Of a stretch of 26,969 bases of DNA, positions 1 to 7,145 are shown piece after piece. The stretch is from Malikia sp041190985 (GTDB lineage: Bacteria > Pseudomonadota > Gammaproteobacteria > Burkholderiales > Burkholderiaceae_C). Numbering within the stretch: the stretch's first letter is position 1; each line of letters begins with the position of its first letter. A program made the position numbers and the translations under genes. The DNA lies in contig JBEEPT010000072.1 in assembly GCA_041190985.1 (NCBI GenBank), positions 1 through 26,969 on the forward strand, in the 5' to 3' direction. Below the pieces are notes generated by a model that saw only the letters and a program-made list of their open reading frames with translations, was not told the DNA's origin and ran no database searches.

Positions 1-221
1 AACTCAACCCGGCCGAACTGCTGTGGCACGAATTGCGCCAGCGCTACCTCAGCAACAGGGTCTATGCCGACCTGCAAGAACTCGACTTGGCGCTGGAGGA
101 TGCCTGGAGGCGCCTGAGCGACACCCCCGAGCGTTTGCGGCAACTGACCAACTTCGACTGGATCCGCGTGGCCGTTGATTCACACAACCGCGGCAGAAAA
201 GAAGGTCCGGATACTTCTTGA
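1..221 (+). pseudogene. IS630-family transposase, C-terminal fragment cut by the window edge
   Basis: The reading frame is open from base 3 and stops at 219-221. The visible 72 residues begin with LNPAELLWHELRQRYLSN, which matches the C-terminal catalytic segment of IS630-type DDE transposases (the 'LNPxExLWxxLR' block carrying the last acidic residue), followed by the usual helical tail ending near TNFDWIRV. The enzyme would cut and rejoin the ends of its own element. Only the 3' end is present, so it cannot be judged whether the whole element is intact; no terminal inverted repeat could be identified because the other end is outside the window. The last 15 residues are Arg/Lys-rich and do not look conserved. 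Family assignment is fairly secure, intactness is unknown. Confidence 0.75.
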
Positions 222-288
222 GATCCGTATAATGCCGCTGCGGGTCAGTCCAGGATCATCTTGTTATCATGTCAATTTACCCAGGCGC

Positions 289-516
289 TTACAGGTAGCG
301 GTCGCAGACCGCTCGCAGTTCGGCTGCGACGGACTCGATCTTGGTGGCAATGGCCCGCAGGCGTTCCGGTCCGAACGAGCCGCCGCCACCGTTGACCGCA
401 TGGCCCAGATCGGCTGCCGCGTCCTTCATCGCCTCGTCGGCTTCTACGATGTGATCCCAGTCCAGGCTGTCCCAGCCGGAGCGCTCGTAGTCGAGGGGCT
501 TGCTCTCCTTGCTCAT
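289..516 (-). CDS. hypothetical protein, 75 aa
   Basis: I do not recognise this family. The start codon at 516 is preceded on the minus strand by CAGGAGAACGGC, a strong ribosome binding site at normal spacing, which is the main reason to believe the gene. The protein is soluble and acidic in its first half (many Asp/Glu, two Trp at about residues 15 and 20), has a short glycine run near residue 43 and an amphipathic helix at the C-terminus (ATKIESVAAELRAV). No signal peptide or membrane segment is visible. A longer plus-strand frame covers the same bases but lacks a ribosome binding site and has a low-complexity translation. It sits alone between an insertion-sequence remnant and a methyltransferase-like gene on the opposite strand. 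Confidence 0.6.
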   Translation of the reverse strand: MSKESKPLDYERSGWDSLDWDHIVEADEAMKDAAADLGHAVNGGGGSFGPERLRAIATKIESVAAELRAVCDRYL

Positions 517-681
517 GCCGTTCTCCTGATGTTGTCTGACCCGAACTGTATCGCCTCTGGTAGCGATTGGGGAGGGTGATTGGGATCAGGGGGCCGGGAT
601 CTGCCTCTCAATCGCTGCCGGCTGAGCTAGGATGGCCGGATGTGGCGCGCGGAGTGCGCCCGCAACCGAGGGCTGTGCCTG

Positions 682-1134
682 ATGAAGCAGAGGAACCCTG
701 GCAGCGTGCTGGTCACGCTGCAGTTCGGCATCTTGTTTGTCCTGCTGTGGTGGGTGGTGTGGAATCTGAGGCTTGCCGCACTGCCGCCGTCGACCTGGCT
801 GCTGTGGGGCGGCGGCACGCTGCTCGGCGTCTGGGCGCTGGCCGCGAACCGGCCCGGGAACTTCAATATCCGCCCCGTGCCCAAGCCGGACGGCCAGCTG
901 GTCGAGCATGGGCCCTACCGCTGGATCCGCCACCCGATGTACAGCGCCGTGCTGCTGCTCGCGGCCGGCTGCGCCACCTTCCTGTCCGCTCTGCTTGGCT
1001 GGGTGCTGGTGCTGCTGCTGGCAGGGGTGCTGGCGGCCAAGGCTGCGCTGGAGGAGCGCCTGATGCGGGAACTGCACCCGGGCTATGCGCCGTACTGCTC
1101 GCGCACCAGGCGCTTCATCCCGTATCTGTATTGA
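682..1134 (+). CDS. isoprenylcysteine carboxyl methyltransferase-like (PEMT/ICMT superfamily) membrane protein
   Basis: The 150-aa product has hydrophobic segments at about residues 9-28, 38-55 and 87-117, with the family signature GPYRWIRHPMYS at about residues 77-88 and a C-terminal EERLMRELHPGYAPYC block. These two blocks form the S-adenosylmethionine-binding C-terminal half of the ICMT/PEMT fold. The bacterial members are integral inner-membrane proteins whose substrates are mostly unknown, so no substrate is proposed. An in-frame ATG at 640 with an AGGA seven bases upstream would add 14 residues (MWRAECARNRGLCL); I prefer 682, preceded by GAGGG, because the added residues do not look like family N-termini, but the choice is open. 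It precedes the P-type ATPase by 65 bases on the same strand. Confidence 0.75.
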   Translation: MKQRNPGSVLVTLQFGILFVLLWWVVWNLRLAALPPSTWLLWGGGTLLGVWALAANRPGNFNIRPVPKPDGQLVEHGPYRWIRHPMYSAVLLLAAGCATFLSALLGWVLVLLLAGVLAAKAALEERLMRELHPGYAPYCSRTRRFIPYLY

Positions 1135-1199
1135 CGGCGGTGCGCGCGGCTGACTGCAGCGCTGAGGAAAACCAGTTGTCCAGAAGCTGATGCGGCGTC

Positions 1200-3950
1200 A
1201 TGAAGATTCACCAGATGTCCGTCGCCGAAGCGCTGGCCAGCGTCCGTGGAGGGACCGACGGCCTGAGCTCGGCCGAGGCCCTGCGCCGCCAGGCCGAGTA
1301 CGGCCCCAACCTGGTGCGCGCCGTCGAGCGGGCACCGCTCGCCGCACGGCTGGCGCGTGAGTACTTCCATTTCTTCTCGCTGATCCTGTGGATGGCCGCC
1401 GCTCTGGCCTTCGTGGCCGAGTGGCGCGATCCGGGCCAGGGGATGGCCAAGGTCGGGATATCCATCGTGGCGGTGATCCTGGTCAGCGGCACGTTCTCCT
1501 TCTGGCAGGAGTATCGGGTCGCTCAGTCCCTTGACTCACTCAGGAGACTGCTGCCCCAGCAGGTCCAGGTGCTGCGCGACGGGGTGGTCGCGACCCTGGC
1601 GGCCGAACAGCTGGTGCCGGGCGACATGCTGCTGGTCGAGGCGGGGCAGAGCGTGCCAGCCGACTGCCGCCTGGTCGAGGCGCATGCGCTGCGTGTCAAC
1701 ACCGCGACGATCACCGGCGAGTCCGCGCCCAAGGCCCGGGACGCGCTGGAGTCGCAGGAGGAGCAGTGGATCAACAGCCGCAACATCCTGCTGGCCGGCA
1801 CCTCGGTCGTCGCCGGGCGCGCCCGTGCGCTGGTGTTCGCGACCGGGCAGCGGACCGAGTTCGGCAAGATCGCGCATCTGGCCCAGACGGCGGGCGACAC
1901 GGCTTCGCCGCTGCGGCTCGAGCTCGCGCACTTGAGCCGGCGCATTGCGGGAATCGCGATTGCGATCGGAGGGGGCGTCCTGGCCGTCGGCAGCCTGCTG
2001 GGCATTCCGTTCTGGCGCGACCTGATGTTTTCGATCGGCATCATCGTCTCGATGGTGCCCGAGGGGCTGCTGCCGACGCTGACGCTGGCGCTGGTGCTGG
2101 CGGCGCAGCGCATGGCCCGGCGCCAGGTGCTGATCCGGCATCTGCCGGCGGTTGAGACGCTGGGCGCCGCCACGGTCATCTGCACCGACAAGACCGGCAC
2201 CCTGACCGAGAACCGGATGCGGGTGCACAGCGTGACGCTCGGGCTGGAACAGCACGCACTGTCCGAGCTCGAGCAAGACAGCGCGCTCGTGCGGCGCGCC
2301 GGCCTGCTGATCGAGGCCGCCGCTGTCTGCCACAGCCTGGCCGGGTTGGAGGTCCGGGGCGCCGTCGCGCTCCAGGGCGACCCGATGGAGATTGCCCTGG
2401 TCGAGATGGCGCAGCGCCTCGGCGGGACTTTCCCGGCGGCGCGGCGGGTCGAGGAATACCCTTTTGACAGCGACCGCATGCGCCAGTCGGTGCAGATCGA
2501 GATGCGGGGCGGCTGTATCCTGTTCTGCAAGGGCGCGCCCGAAACCGTGCTGCCGCTGTGCGTCGGGATCGTCGAAGGCGGGGCGGCGCGCCCGCTGGAG
2601 CCGGCGCAGCGCGCGGCCATCGTGGCCGCGCAGGAGCGCATGGCCGCGCGGGGCCAGCGGGTGCTGGCCTTTGCCTGTAGGCGATACCGCGGTCGCTGCG
2701 AGCAGCCGATCCCGGAGCAGGAGCTCGAATTCCTGGGACTGGTCGGCCTGGAGGATCCGCCCCGGCCGGAAGTGCCCGATGCCATTCGCCGCTGCCGCGC
2801 GGCCGGCATACGCGTCATCATGGTCACGGGCGATCACCCCCGGACCGCGGTGGCCGTCGCGCGCGCGATCGGGCTGGTACAGGCGAACGATCCGACCGTG
2901 ATCACGGGCACGGCCCTGCAGCGCCTGTCGGCGACGCAGCTGCAGCTGGCGCTGGACACGCCCGACGTCGTCTTTGCCCGCCTGGCGGCGGACCAGAAGC
3001 TGCGCATCGTCAACGCCTTGCGCGACAAGCAGCATGTCGTGGCGGTCACCGGCGACGGCGTCAACGATGCACCCGCGCTGAAGGCGGCGCACATCGGCAT
3101 CGCCATGGGACGCTCGGGCACCGACGTCGCGCGCGAGGCGGCCGACATGGTGCTGCTGGACGACAACTTCGCCAGCATCGTCAATGCCGTCGAGGAGGGG
3201 CGGGCGCTGTTCGGCAACATCCGGCGTTTCCTGACCTATGTGCTGGTCCACAATGTGGCCGAGCTGGTGCCCTTTCTGGCGTTTGCGTTGTTCGGCATCC
3301 CGGTGGCCCTGACGCCGATACAGGCGCTGGCGATCGACATGGGCACCGATTCGCTGACCGCGCTCGGGCTGGGCGCCGAGCGGCCCGACGCGCAGTCGAT
3401 GCGGCTGCCGCCCAGGCGCCGCGGCCAGCGCTTGCTCGATGGGGCGCTCGCGCTGCGGGCCTACCTGTTCCTTGGCCTGATCGAGGCCGGCGCCGCGATG
3501 TCGGCCTTCCTGTACGTGCTGCACCAGGGCGGCTGGAGCTGGGGCCAGATGCCGGCGCCCGACGCGCCGCTGTACCTGCAGGCCACCACCGCGACCCTGT
3601 GCGCGATCATCGCGCTGCAGGTCGTGAACGTGTTCCTGTGCCGCAGTTCGATCCGCTCCATCCGCATCACCGGGCTGGGCGGTAACCGCTGGATCCTCGC
3701 CGGCGTCGTGCTCGAGCTCGTGCTGCTGGTGCTGATTGCCTACACCCCGCTGGGCAACGAGATGTTCGCCACTGCCCCCCCGCCGGCCACGGTCTGGCTC
3801 TGCATCCTGCCGTTCGCACTGCTCATGCTGTTGCTGGAGGAGTCGCGCAAGGCCTGCGCGCGAAGGGGGCTGACGAGCCGGATGCCGGGGCGCTGGCCGC
3901 CACCATCAGGTCAGACCAGACCGGCGGCGCCCAGCTCGGATTTGACGTAG
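1200..3950 (+). CDS. P2-type cation-transporting ATPase (Na,K/Ca-ATPase-like)
   Basis: The 916-aa product is a complete P-type ATPase: N-terminal cation-ATPase domain, actuator loop with TGES at 172-175, phosphorylation motif DKTGTLT with Asp330, the nucleotide-domain KGAPE block, MVTGDHPRTA, and TGDGVNDAP around 617-625, followed by M5-M10. Membrane residues resemble the Na,K-ATPase branch: M4 VPEGLL (Glu288), M5 HNVAELVPF (Asn685, Glu688) and M6 IDMGTDSLTALGLGAE (Asp713, Asp717). It therefore probably moves Na+, K+ or Ca2+ across the inner membrane, but the ion cannot be fixed from sequence. No CPC or histidine-rich metal-binding motif is seen, which argues against a copper or zinc pump. 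A second ATG at 1215 is possible; the ribosome binding site is weak for both. The 3' end overlaps the convergent permease gene by 40 bases. Confidence 0.93.
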   Translation: MKIHQMSVAEALASVRGGTDGLSSAEALRRQAEYGPNLVRAVERAPLAARLAREYFHFFSLILWMAAALAFVAEWRDPGQGMAKVGISIVAVILVSGTFSFWQEYRVAQSLDSLRRLLPQQVQVLRDGVVATLAAEQLVPGDMLLVEAGQSVPADCRLVEAHALRVNTATITGESAPKARDALESQEEQWINSRNILLAGTSVVAGRARALVFATGQRTEFGKIAHLAQTAGDTASPLRLELAHLSRRIAGIAIAIGGGVLAVGSLLGIPFWRDLMFSIGIIVSMVPEGLLPTLTLALVLAAQRMARRQVLIRHLPAVETLGAATVICTDKTGTLTENRMRVHSVTLGLEQHALSELEQDSALVRRAGLLIEAAAVCHSLAGLEVRGAVALQGDPMEIALVEMAQRLGGTFPAARRVEEYPFDSDRMRQSVQIEMRGGCILFCKGAPETVLPLCVGIVEGGAARPLEPAQRAAIVAAQERMAARGQRVLAFACRRYRGRCEQPIPEQELEFLGLVGLEDPPRPEVPDAIRRCRAAGIRVIMVTGDHPRTAVAVARAIGLVQANDPTVITGTALQRLSATQLQLALDTPDVVFARLAADQKLRIVNALRDKQHVVAVTGDGVNDAPALKAAHIGIAMGRSGTDVAREAADMVLLDDNFASIVNAVEEGRALFGNIRRFLTYVLVHNVAELVPFLAFALFGIPVALTPIQALAIDMGTDSLTALGLGAERPDAQSMRLPPRRRGQRLLDGALALRAYLFLGLIEAGAAMSAFLYVLHQGGWSWGQMPAPDAPLYLQATTATLCAIIALQVVNVFLCRSSIRSIRITGLGGNRWILAGVVLELVLLVLIAYTPLGNEMFATAPPPATVWLCILPFALLMLLLEESRKACARRGLTSRMPGRWPPPSGQTRPAAPSSDLT

Positions 3951-4918
3951 GCGTAGATCACCGGTGCCGTCACCAGGCCCGGGATGCCGAAGGCCGCTTC
4001 CATGACCAGCATGGCGGCCAGGATCTCCCAGGCCCTGGCGGCGATCTGCGAGCCCAGTATGCGCGCGGCAAGGAAATATTCGGCCTTGTGCAGCAGGATC
4101 AGGAAGGCCAGCGAGGCGAGCGCCACGCCCAGTCCGAGCGAAGCGCTGACGACGACGATGACGAAATTGGAAACCAGGTTGCCCAGCACCGGAACGAAGC
4201 CCGCCACCAGGGTGAGCAGCAACATGGTCTTGACGAAGGGCAGCGCAATGCCGAACAGCGGCAGGATGAAGATGAGGTAGACCGCGGTGCAGCCGGTGTT
4301 GATCAAGGCGATCCGGCCCTGGCCCACGAACACCCGCTCGAAGGCGAGCGCGAAGCGTCGGACGCGCTCGATGAGCGCGGTCTGCAGCGGGCCGCCGGGC
4401 TGCGCCGCATCGACCGAGCCGACTGCGACGATGCCGCCGATGATGCTGCCGATCAGGGTATGCACGAGGCCGACGCCGACCTCGCGGCCCAGTCCCTGCA
4501 GCTGGGCGGCGTGCTCCTTGAGCAGCCTGACCACCTCGGCTTGCACATCCTCGGCGGAGCCGGGCAGCTTGTCGATGACCCAAGGCGGCAGGAGGCCGCG
4601 GGCGCCGGCGACGATTTCCGCGACCTTGGTCCAGAGCCCTGCCAGGCCATGTACCGACGAGGGGTGCAACTGGCTCGCCAGCAGCGTGACCGTCGCGACG
4701 ATCAGGGCTCCGCTGAGCAGGGCGATGGTCGCGGTGAGCGCGACCCGGGCGTGCCGGCTGTGGAAGCGCCCCTGGATGAAACTGGCCAGGCGGCTGACCA
4801 GCGCGTAGACCATCAGTCCCGGCAGCACGGCCGGCACCAGATGCAGCGTCAGCATGGCGAGCACGGCCGCGGCGGCCAGCAGGTAGCTGCCCAGTTGAAC
4901 GGATGGGTGCCGGTCCAT
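3911..4918 (-). CDS. AI-2E family transporter (PerM/UPF0118-type permease)
   Basis: The 335-aa product starts MDRHPSVQLGSYLLAAA and has two N-terminal hydrophobic segments, a soluble stretch at roughly 90-170 (WTKVAEIVAGARG...), then a cluster of hydrophobic segments containing NTGCTAVYLIFILPLFG, FVPVLGNLVSNFVIV and the C-terminal GIPGLVTAPVIYAYVKSEL. This order and the closing 'G..G...AP..YA..K' block are typical of the AI-2E/PerM family. Members range from autoinducer exporters to Na+/H+ antiporters, so the substrate is open; next to an ion channel and a cation ATPase an ion-related role is a reasonable guess. The frame is open upstream to a TTG at 5035, but that extension is low-complexity and contains a run of cytosines. 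It is the last gene of the minus-strand block. Confidence 0.85.
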   Translation of the reverse strand: MDRHPSVQLGSYLLAAAAVLAMLTLHLVPAVLPGLMVYALVSRLASFIQGRFHSRHARVALTATIALLSGALIVATVTLLASQLHPSSVHGLAGLWTKVAEIVAGARGLLPPWVIDKLPGSAEDVQAEVVRLLKEHAAQLQGLGREVGVGLVHTLIGSIIGGIVAVGSVDAAQPGGPLQTALIERVRRFALAFERVFVGQGRIALINTGCTAVYLIFILPLFGIALPFVKTMLLLTLVAGFVPVLGNLVSNFVIVVVSASLGLGVALASLAFLILLHKAEYFLAARILGSQIAARAWEILAAMLVMEAAFGIPGLVTAPVIYAYVKSELGAAGLV

Positions 4919-4948
4919 GTCTGTGTCAGTCCAGGTCAATGGGGGGGG

Positions 4949-4977
4949 CGGGAGCCCCGCCACCGGCGGAGCTCCCG
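4949..4977. repeat. strong inverted repeat between channel and permease genes
   Basis: CGGGAGC-C-CCGCC, loop ACC, GGCGG-A-GCTCCCG forms a 13-step stem with one mismatch. Three T bases follow on the plus strand; on the minus strand, where the genes lie, it is followed by a run of C. It could attenuate read-through from the channel gene into the permease gene, but it lacks the U tract of a standard intrinsic terminator. A run of eight G adjoins it at 4941-4948. Confidence 0.5.
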
Positions 4978-5102
4978 TTTGGCGCAAGGATAGCCCGAGC
5001 CACCCTTCATGCACAGCCTGGGCTGCGTTCGCCAAGGTCGGCCGCGCAACCGGGAATAGGGCGCCGGTGGCGCAGGCTGGCGATGGTGCCGGCCGGGGGC
5101 GC

Positions 5103-5531
5103 TCATGGCTTGCGCTGCCAGAAACGCTCCATCGAGACGTAGGCGAACGAGGCCGACCAGCCGATCAGCAGCAGGCCGTTGAGCGCCTCGACGCCAGACA
5201 GCAGCCGCAGCGGGCCCCGGGGCACCAGGTCGCCGTAGCCGAGCGAGCTGAAGGTCTCGGCCGAGAAGTACAGCGCGACATCCAGCGAGGACGAGCCGGC
5301 GCCCCCGAGCATGCCGGCCCGTCCCCAGCGCATGAGCGAGTAGGTCGCCAGTCCGTAGATCCCGATTTCCACCGCGTGCGCGACGAAGGCTCCCAGGATC
5401 ACCAGCAGCAGCTTGGCGCGCGGGGCGACGCGCAGGGAGGGCAGGGCCGACGACATCAGCACCAGCGCTTCGTAGTGGAGGACCGTGGTCAAGACCACCA
5501 GCAGCGCGCAGGTCAGCAGGACGGCAGTCAT
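5103..5531 (-). CDS. two-transmembrane-type potassium channel-like protein
   Basis: The 142-aa product has hydrophobic segments at about 2-18, 41-66, a pore region at 85-104 and a last segment at 112-132. The pore carries ETFSSLGYGDLVP with the filter S95-S96-L97-G98-Y99-G100-D101, close to the TVGYGD selectivity filter of potassium channels, with Leu in place of Val as seen in many bacterial ion-channel-2 proteins. No cytoplasmic RCK/TrkA-N domain is attached. It starts 6 bases after the stop of the Do protease gene on the same strand, so the two are almost certainly co-transcribed and probably translationally coupled. Ion selectivity for K+ is inferred from the filter only. Confidence 0.82.
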   Translation of the reverse strand: MTAVLLTCALLVVLTTVLHYEALVLMSSALPSLRVAPRAKLLLVILGAFVAHAVEIGIYGLATYSLMRWGRAGMLGGAGSSSLDVALYFSAETFSSLGYGDLVPRGPLRLLSGVEALNGLLLIGWSASFAYVSMERFWQRKP

Positions 5532-5537
5532 GCGGGA

Positions 5538-7043
5538 TCAGGAGAGCGCGACCGGCACGAAGATCTGCTGCTGGCCGCGCAGGATGAGCAGGGCGACCGT
5601 CCTGGCCTTGGGCGACAGCGCATTGCGCAGTGTGTCGACCGAGCTGGCGGGCTGGCCATTGACGGCCAGCACGATGTCGCCGTTCTCGACCCCGGCGCGC
5701 GCCGCCGGCCCGGACACGCCCTCGACCAGCAGCCCCTGCGCAATCCCCACCGCGCGCAGTTCCGACTTGCTCAGCGGCCGCAGCGCCAGGCCGAGCTGCA
5801 GCCCGGTCTGGCCGCCGCCGTCGCCTGACGCGCTGGCCTCAAGGCGGTCGTCCATGCCGCCGAGCTTCACTTCCACGTTCTTCCAGCCGTGCTCGCGCCA
5901 GACCTTGAGCCTGGCCGCATCGCCCGGACGCGCCATGCCGATCAGCGTCGAAAGCTGTCCGGAGCGCAGCACCGCCTGACCGTTGACCTCGGTGATCACG
6001 TCGCCGGCGCGCAGGCCGTAGCGGGCCGCGGCGCTGCCGGGTGCCACCTGCGACACGAGGGCGCCGTCCGGCGCTGGCATGCCGAACGATTCGGCCAGCG
6101 GCTGGGTCAGGTCCTGCACCGAAACGCCCAGCCTGGCATGGGCGGCCTTGCCGGTGGCCACGATCTGCTCTTTCACCTTGAGTGCGACGTCGATCGGGAT
6201 CGCGAAGCTCAGGCCCTGGAAGCCGCCGCTCTCGCTGTAGATCTGGGCATTGATGCCCACGACCTCGCCGTGGCCGTCGAACAGCGGGCCGCCCGAGTTG
6301 CCTGGGTTGACGGCTGCATCGGTCTGCAGGAAGGGCACGACCACGTCGCCGGGCAGCGAGCGCCCCTTGGCGCTGACTATGCCCTGGGTCGCGGTCTGCT
6401 CCAGGCCGTAGGGCGCGCCGATCGCCATCACCCGGTCGCCGACCTCGATGCGGCCGGGGTCGCCGAGGCGAACGGTGGGCAGGTCGCGCGCGTCGATGCG
6501 CAGCACCGCGACGTCGGTGACGGGGTCGGCGCCCAGCACCCGCGCCGGATATTCGCGCCGGTCCGACAGATGGACCGTGACCTCCCTGGCCTCGCGCACG
6601 ACATGGGCGTTGGTCAGGATCAGGCCGTCCGGGCTGATGATGAAGCCCGAGCCCTGGCCCCGGAACGGGGTTGCCTGGGCCCCGCGGCCGGGCATGCGAA
6701 AGCCTGGCATGCCGCGGAAGAACTGCAGGAAGGGGTCGAGCTCGGGCGAGGCGGCCTGCTCGTCGGCCGACAGCTTGTGCATGCCCGAGACCGTGACGCC
6801 GACCACGGCCGGCCCGTAGCGCCGCACGATGGCGCGGTAGTCCGGCACCAGGCCCTGGGCGTCGAGCGTGGGCACGGGTGGCGGACTGGCGTGGTCGGCG
6901 CTGCCCGGGGCCTGCTGTGACGGGACGGTGGCGGCCGGTCCGGTGCCGCCGAGCCAGTGGGGCAGGCTGAACGCGGCGCTGGCGCCTGTGATTCCGATGG
7001 TCAGTGCCGCGACGCCGGCGGCAAGCACGGTACGCTGTTTCAT
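5538..7043 (-). CDS. Do/DegP-type periplasmic serine endopeptidase with two PDZ domains
   Basis: The 501-aa product has a signal peptide (Met-Lys-Gln-Arg then a hydrophobic stretch to about residue 25), a trypsin-like domain with His147 (TNAHVV), Asp177 (VTDVAVLRID) and Ser250 (NPGNSGGPL), and PDZ domains at about 303-395 and 412-500. A Q-linker-like proline-rich segment lies at 35-60. Members degrade or refold damaged envelope proteins, and MucD/DegP homologues restrain or follow envelope-stress signalling. The start at 7043 is chosen because GAGAGGG lies just upstream and the signal peptide begins there; the frame extends 11 codons further without support. It lies 97 bases downstream of the sensor-kinase gene and 6 bases upstream of the channel gene, all on the same strand. 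Confidence 0.93.
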   Translation of the reverse strand: MKQRTVLAAGVAALTIGITGASAAFSLPHWLGGTGPAATVPSQQAPGSADHASPPPVPTLDAQGLVPDYRAIVRRYGPAVVGVTVSGMHKLSADEQAASPELDPFLQFFRGMPGFRMPGRGAQATPFRGQGSGFIISPDGLILTNAHVVREAREVTVHLSDRREYPARVLGADPVTDVAVLRIDARDLPTVRLGDPGRIEVGDRVMAIGAPYGLEQTATQGIVSAKGRSLPGDVVVPFLQTDAAVNPGNSGGPLFDGHGEVVGINAQIYSESGGFQGLSFAIPIDVALKVKEQIVATGKAAHARLGVSVQDLTQPLAESFGMPAPDGALVSQVAPGSAAARYGLRAGDVITEVNGQAVLRSGQLSTLIGMARPGDAARLKVWREHGWKNVEVKLGGMDDRLEASASGDGGGQTGLQLGLALRPLSKSELRAVGIAQGLLVEGVSGPAARAGVENGDIVLAVNGQPASSVDTLRNALSPKARTVALLILRGQQQIFVPVALS

Positions 7044-7067
7044 GGGGGTCCCTCTCGTCGATCGCGC

Positions 7068-7081
7068 GCGGAACATTCCGC
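7068..7081. promoter_or_regulatory. palindrome GCGGAA-CA-TTCCGC upstream of the Do protease gene
   Basis: A perfect 6-bp inverted repeat with a 2-bp centre lies 25-38 bases before the protease start codon. A second perfect 6-bp repeat, TCGATG-N6-CATCGA, lies next to it at 7088-7105. Either could be an operator or part of the 5' leader. The regulator is not known. Confidence 0.35.
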
Positions 7082-7128
7082 ACGGGATCGATGTTCGGGC
7101 ATCGAGTTGAGACCGCGATTAGGCCAGG

Positions 7129-7145
7129 ATGAAGCGAGCGTTAAG
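7129..7145 (-). promoter_or_regulatory. candidate PmrA/QseB-type direct repeat before the Do protease
   Basis: Read on the minus strand the bases are CTTAAC-GCTCG-CTTCAT. Each hexamer matches five of six positions of the PmrA-box half-site (C/T-TTAA-G/T), with the usual 5-bp spacing. It overlaps the stop codon of the kinase gene and lies about 86 bases before the protease start. The encoded response regulator has a PmrA/QseB-like output domain, so autoregulated activation of the downstream protease is plausible, but one degenerate site can arise by chance. Confidence 0.3.

Noticed and set aside
175..579. A 134-codon plus-strand frame over the 75-aa minus-strand gene
   Set aside because: No ribosome binding site and no recognised motif; the minus-strand frame has a strong ribosome binding site and balanced composition.
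1536..3524. Long antisense frames (up to 662 codons) across the P-type ATPase gene
   Set aside because: They are composition shadows of a complete ATPase; the translations are Arg/Gln/His-rich with no domain.
4919..5035. A 39-residue N-terminal extension of the AI-2E-type permease from a TTG at 5035
   Set aside because: The extension is Pro/Gly-rich, crosses a C8 tract and a strong hairpin, and has no ribosome binding site; the ATG at 4918 fits the family N-terminus.
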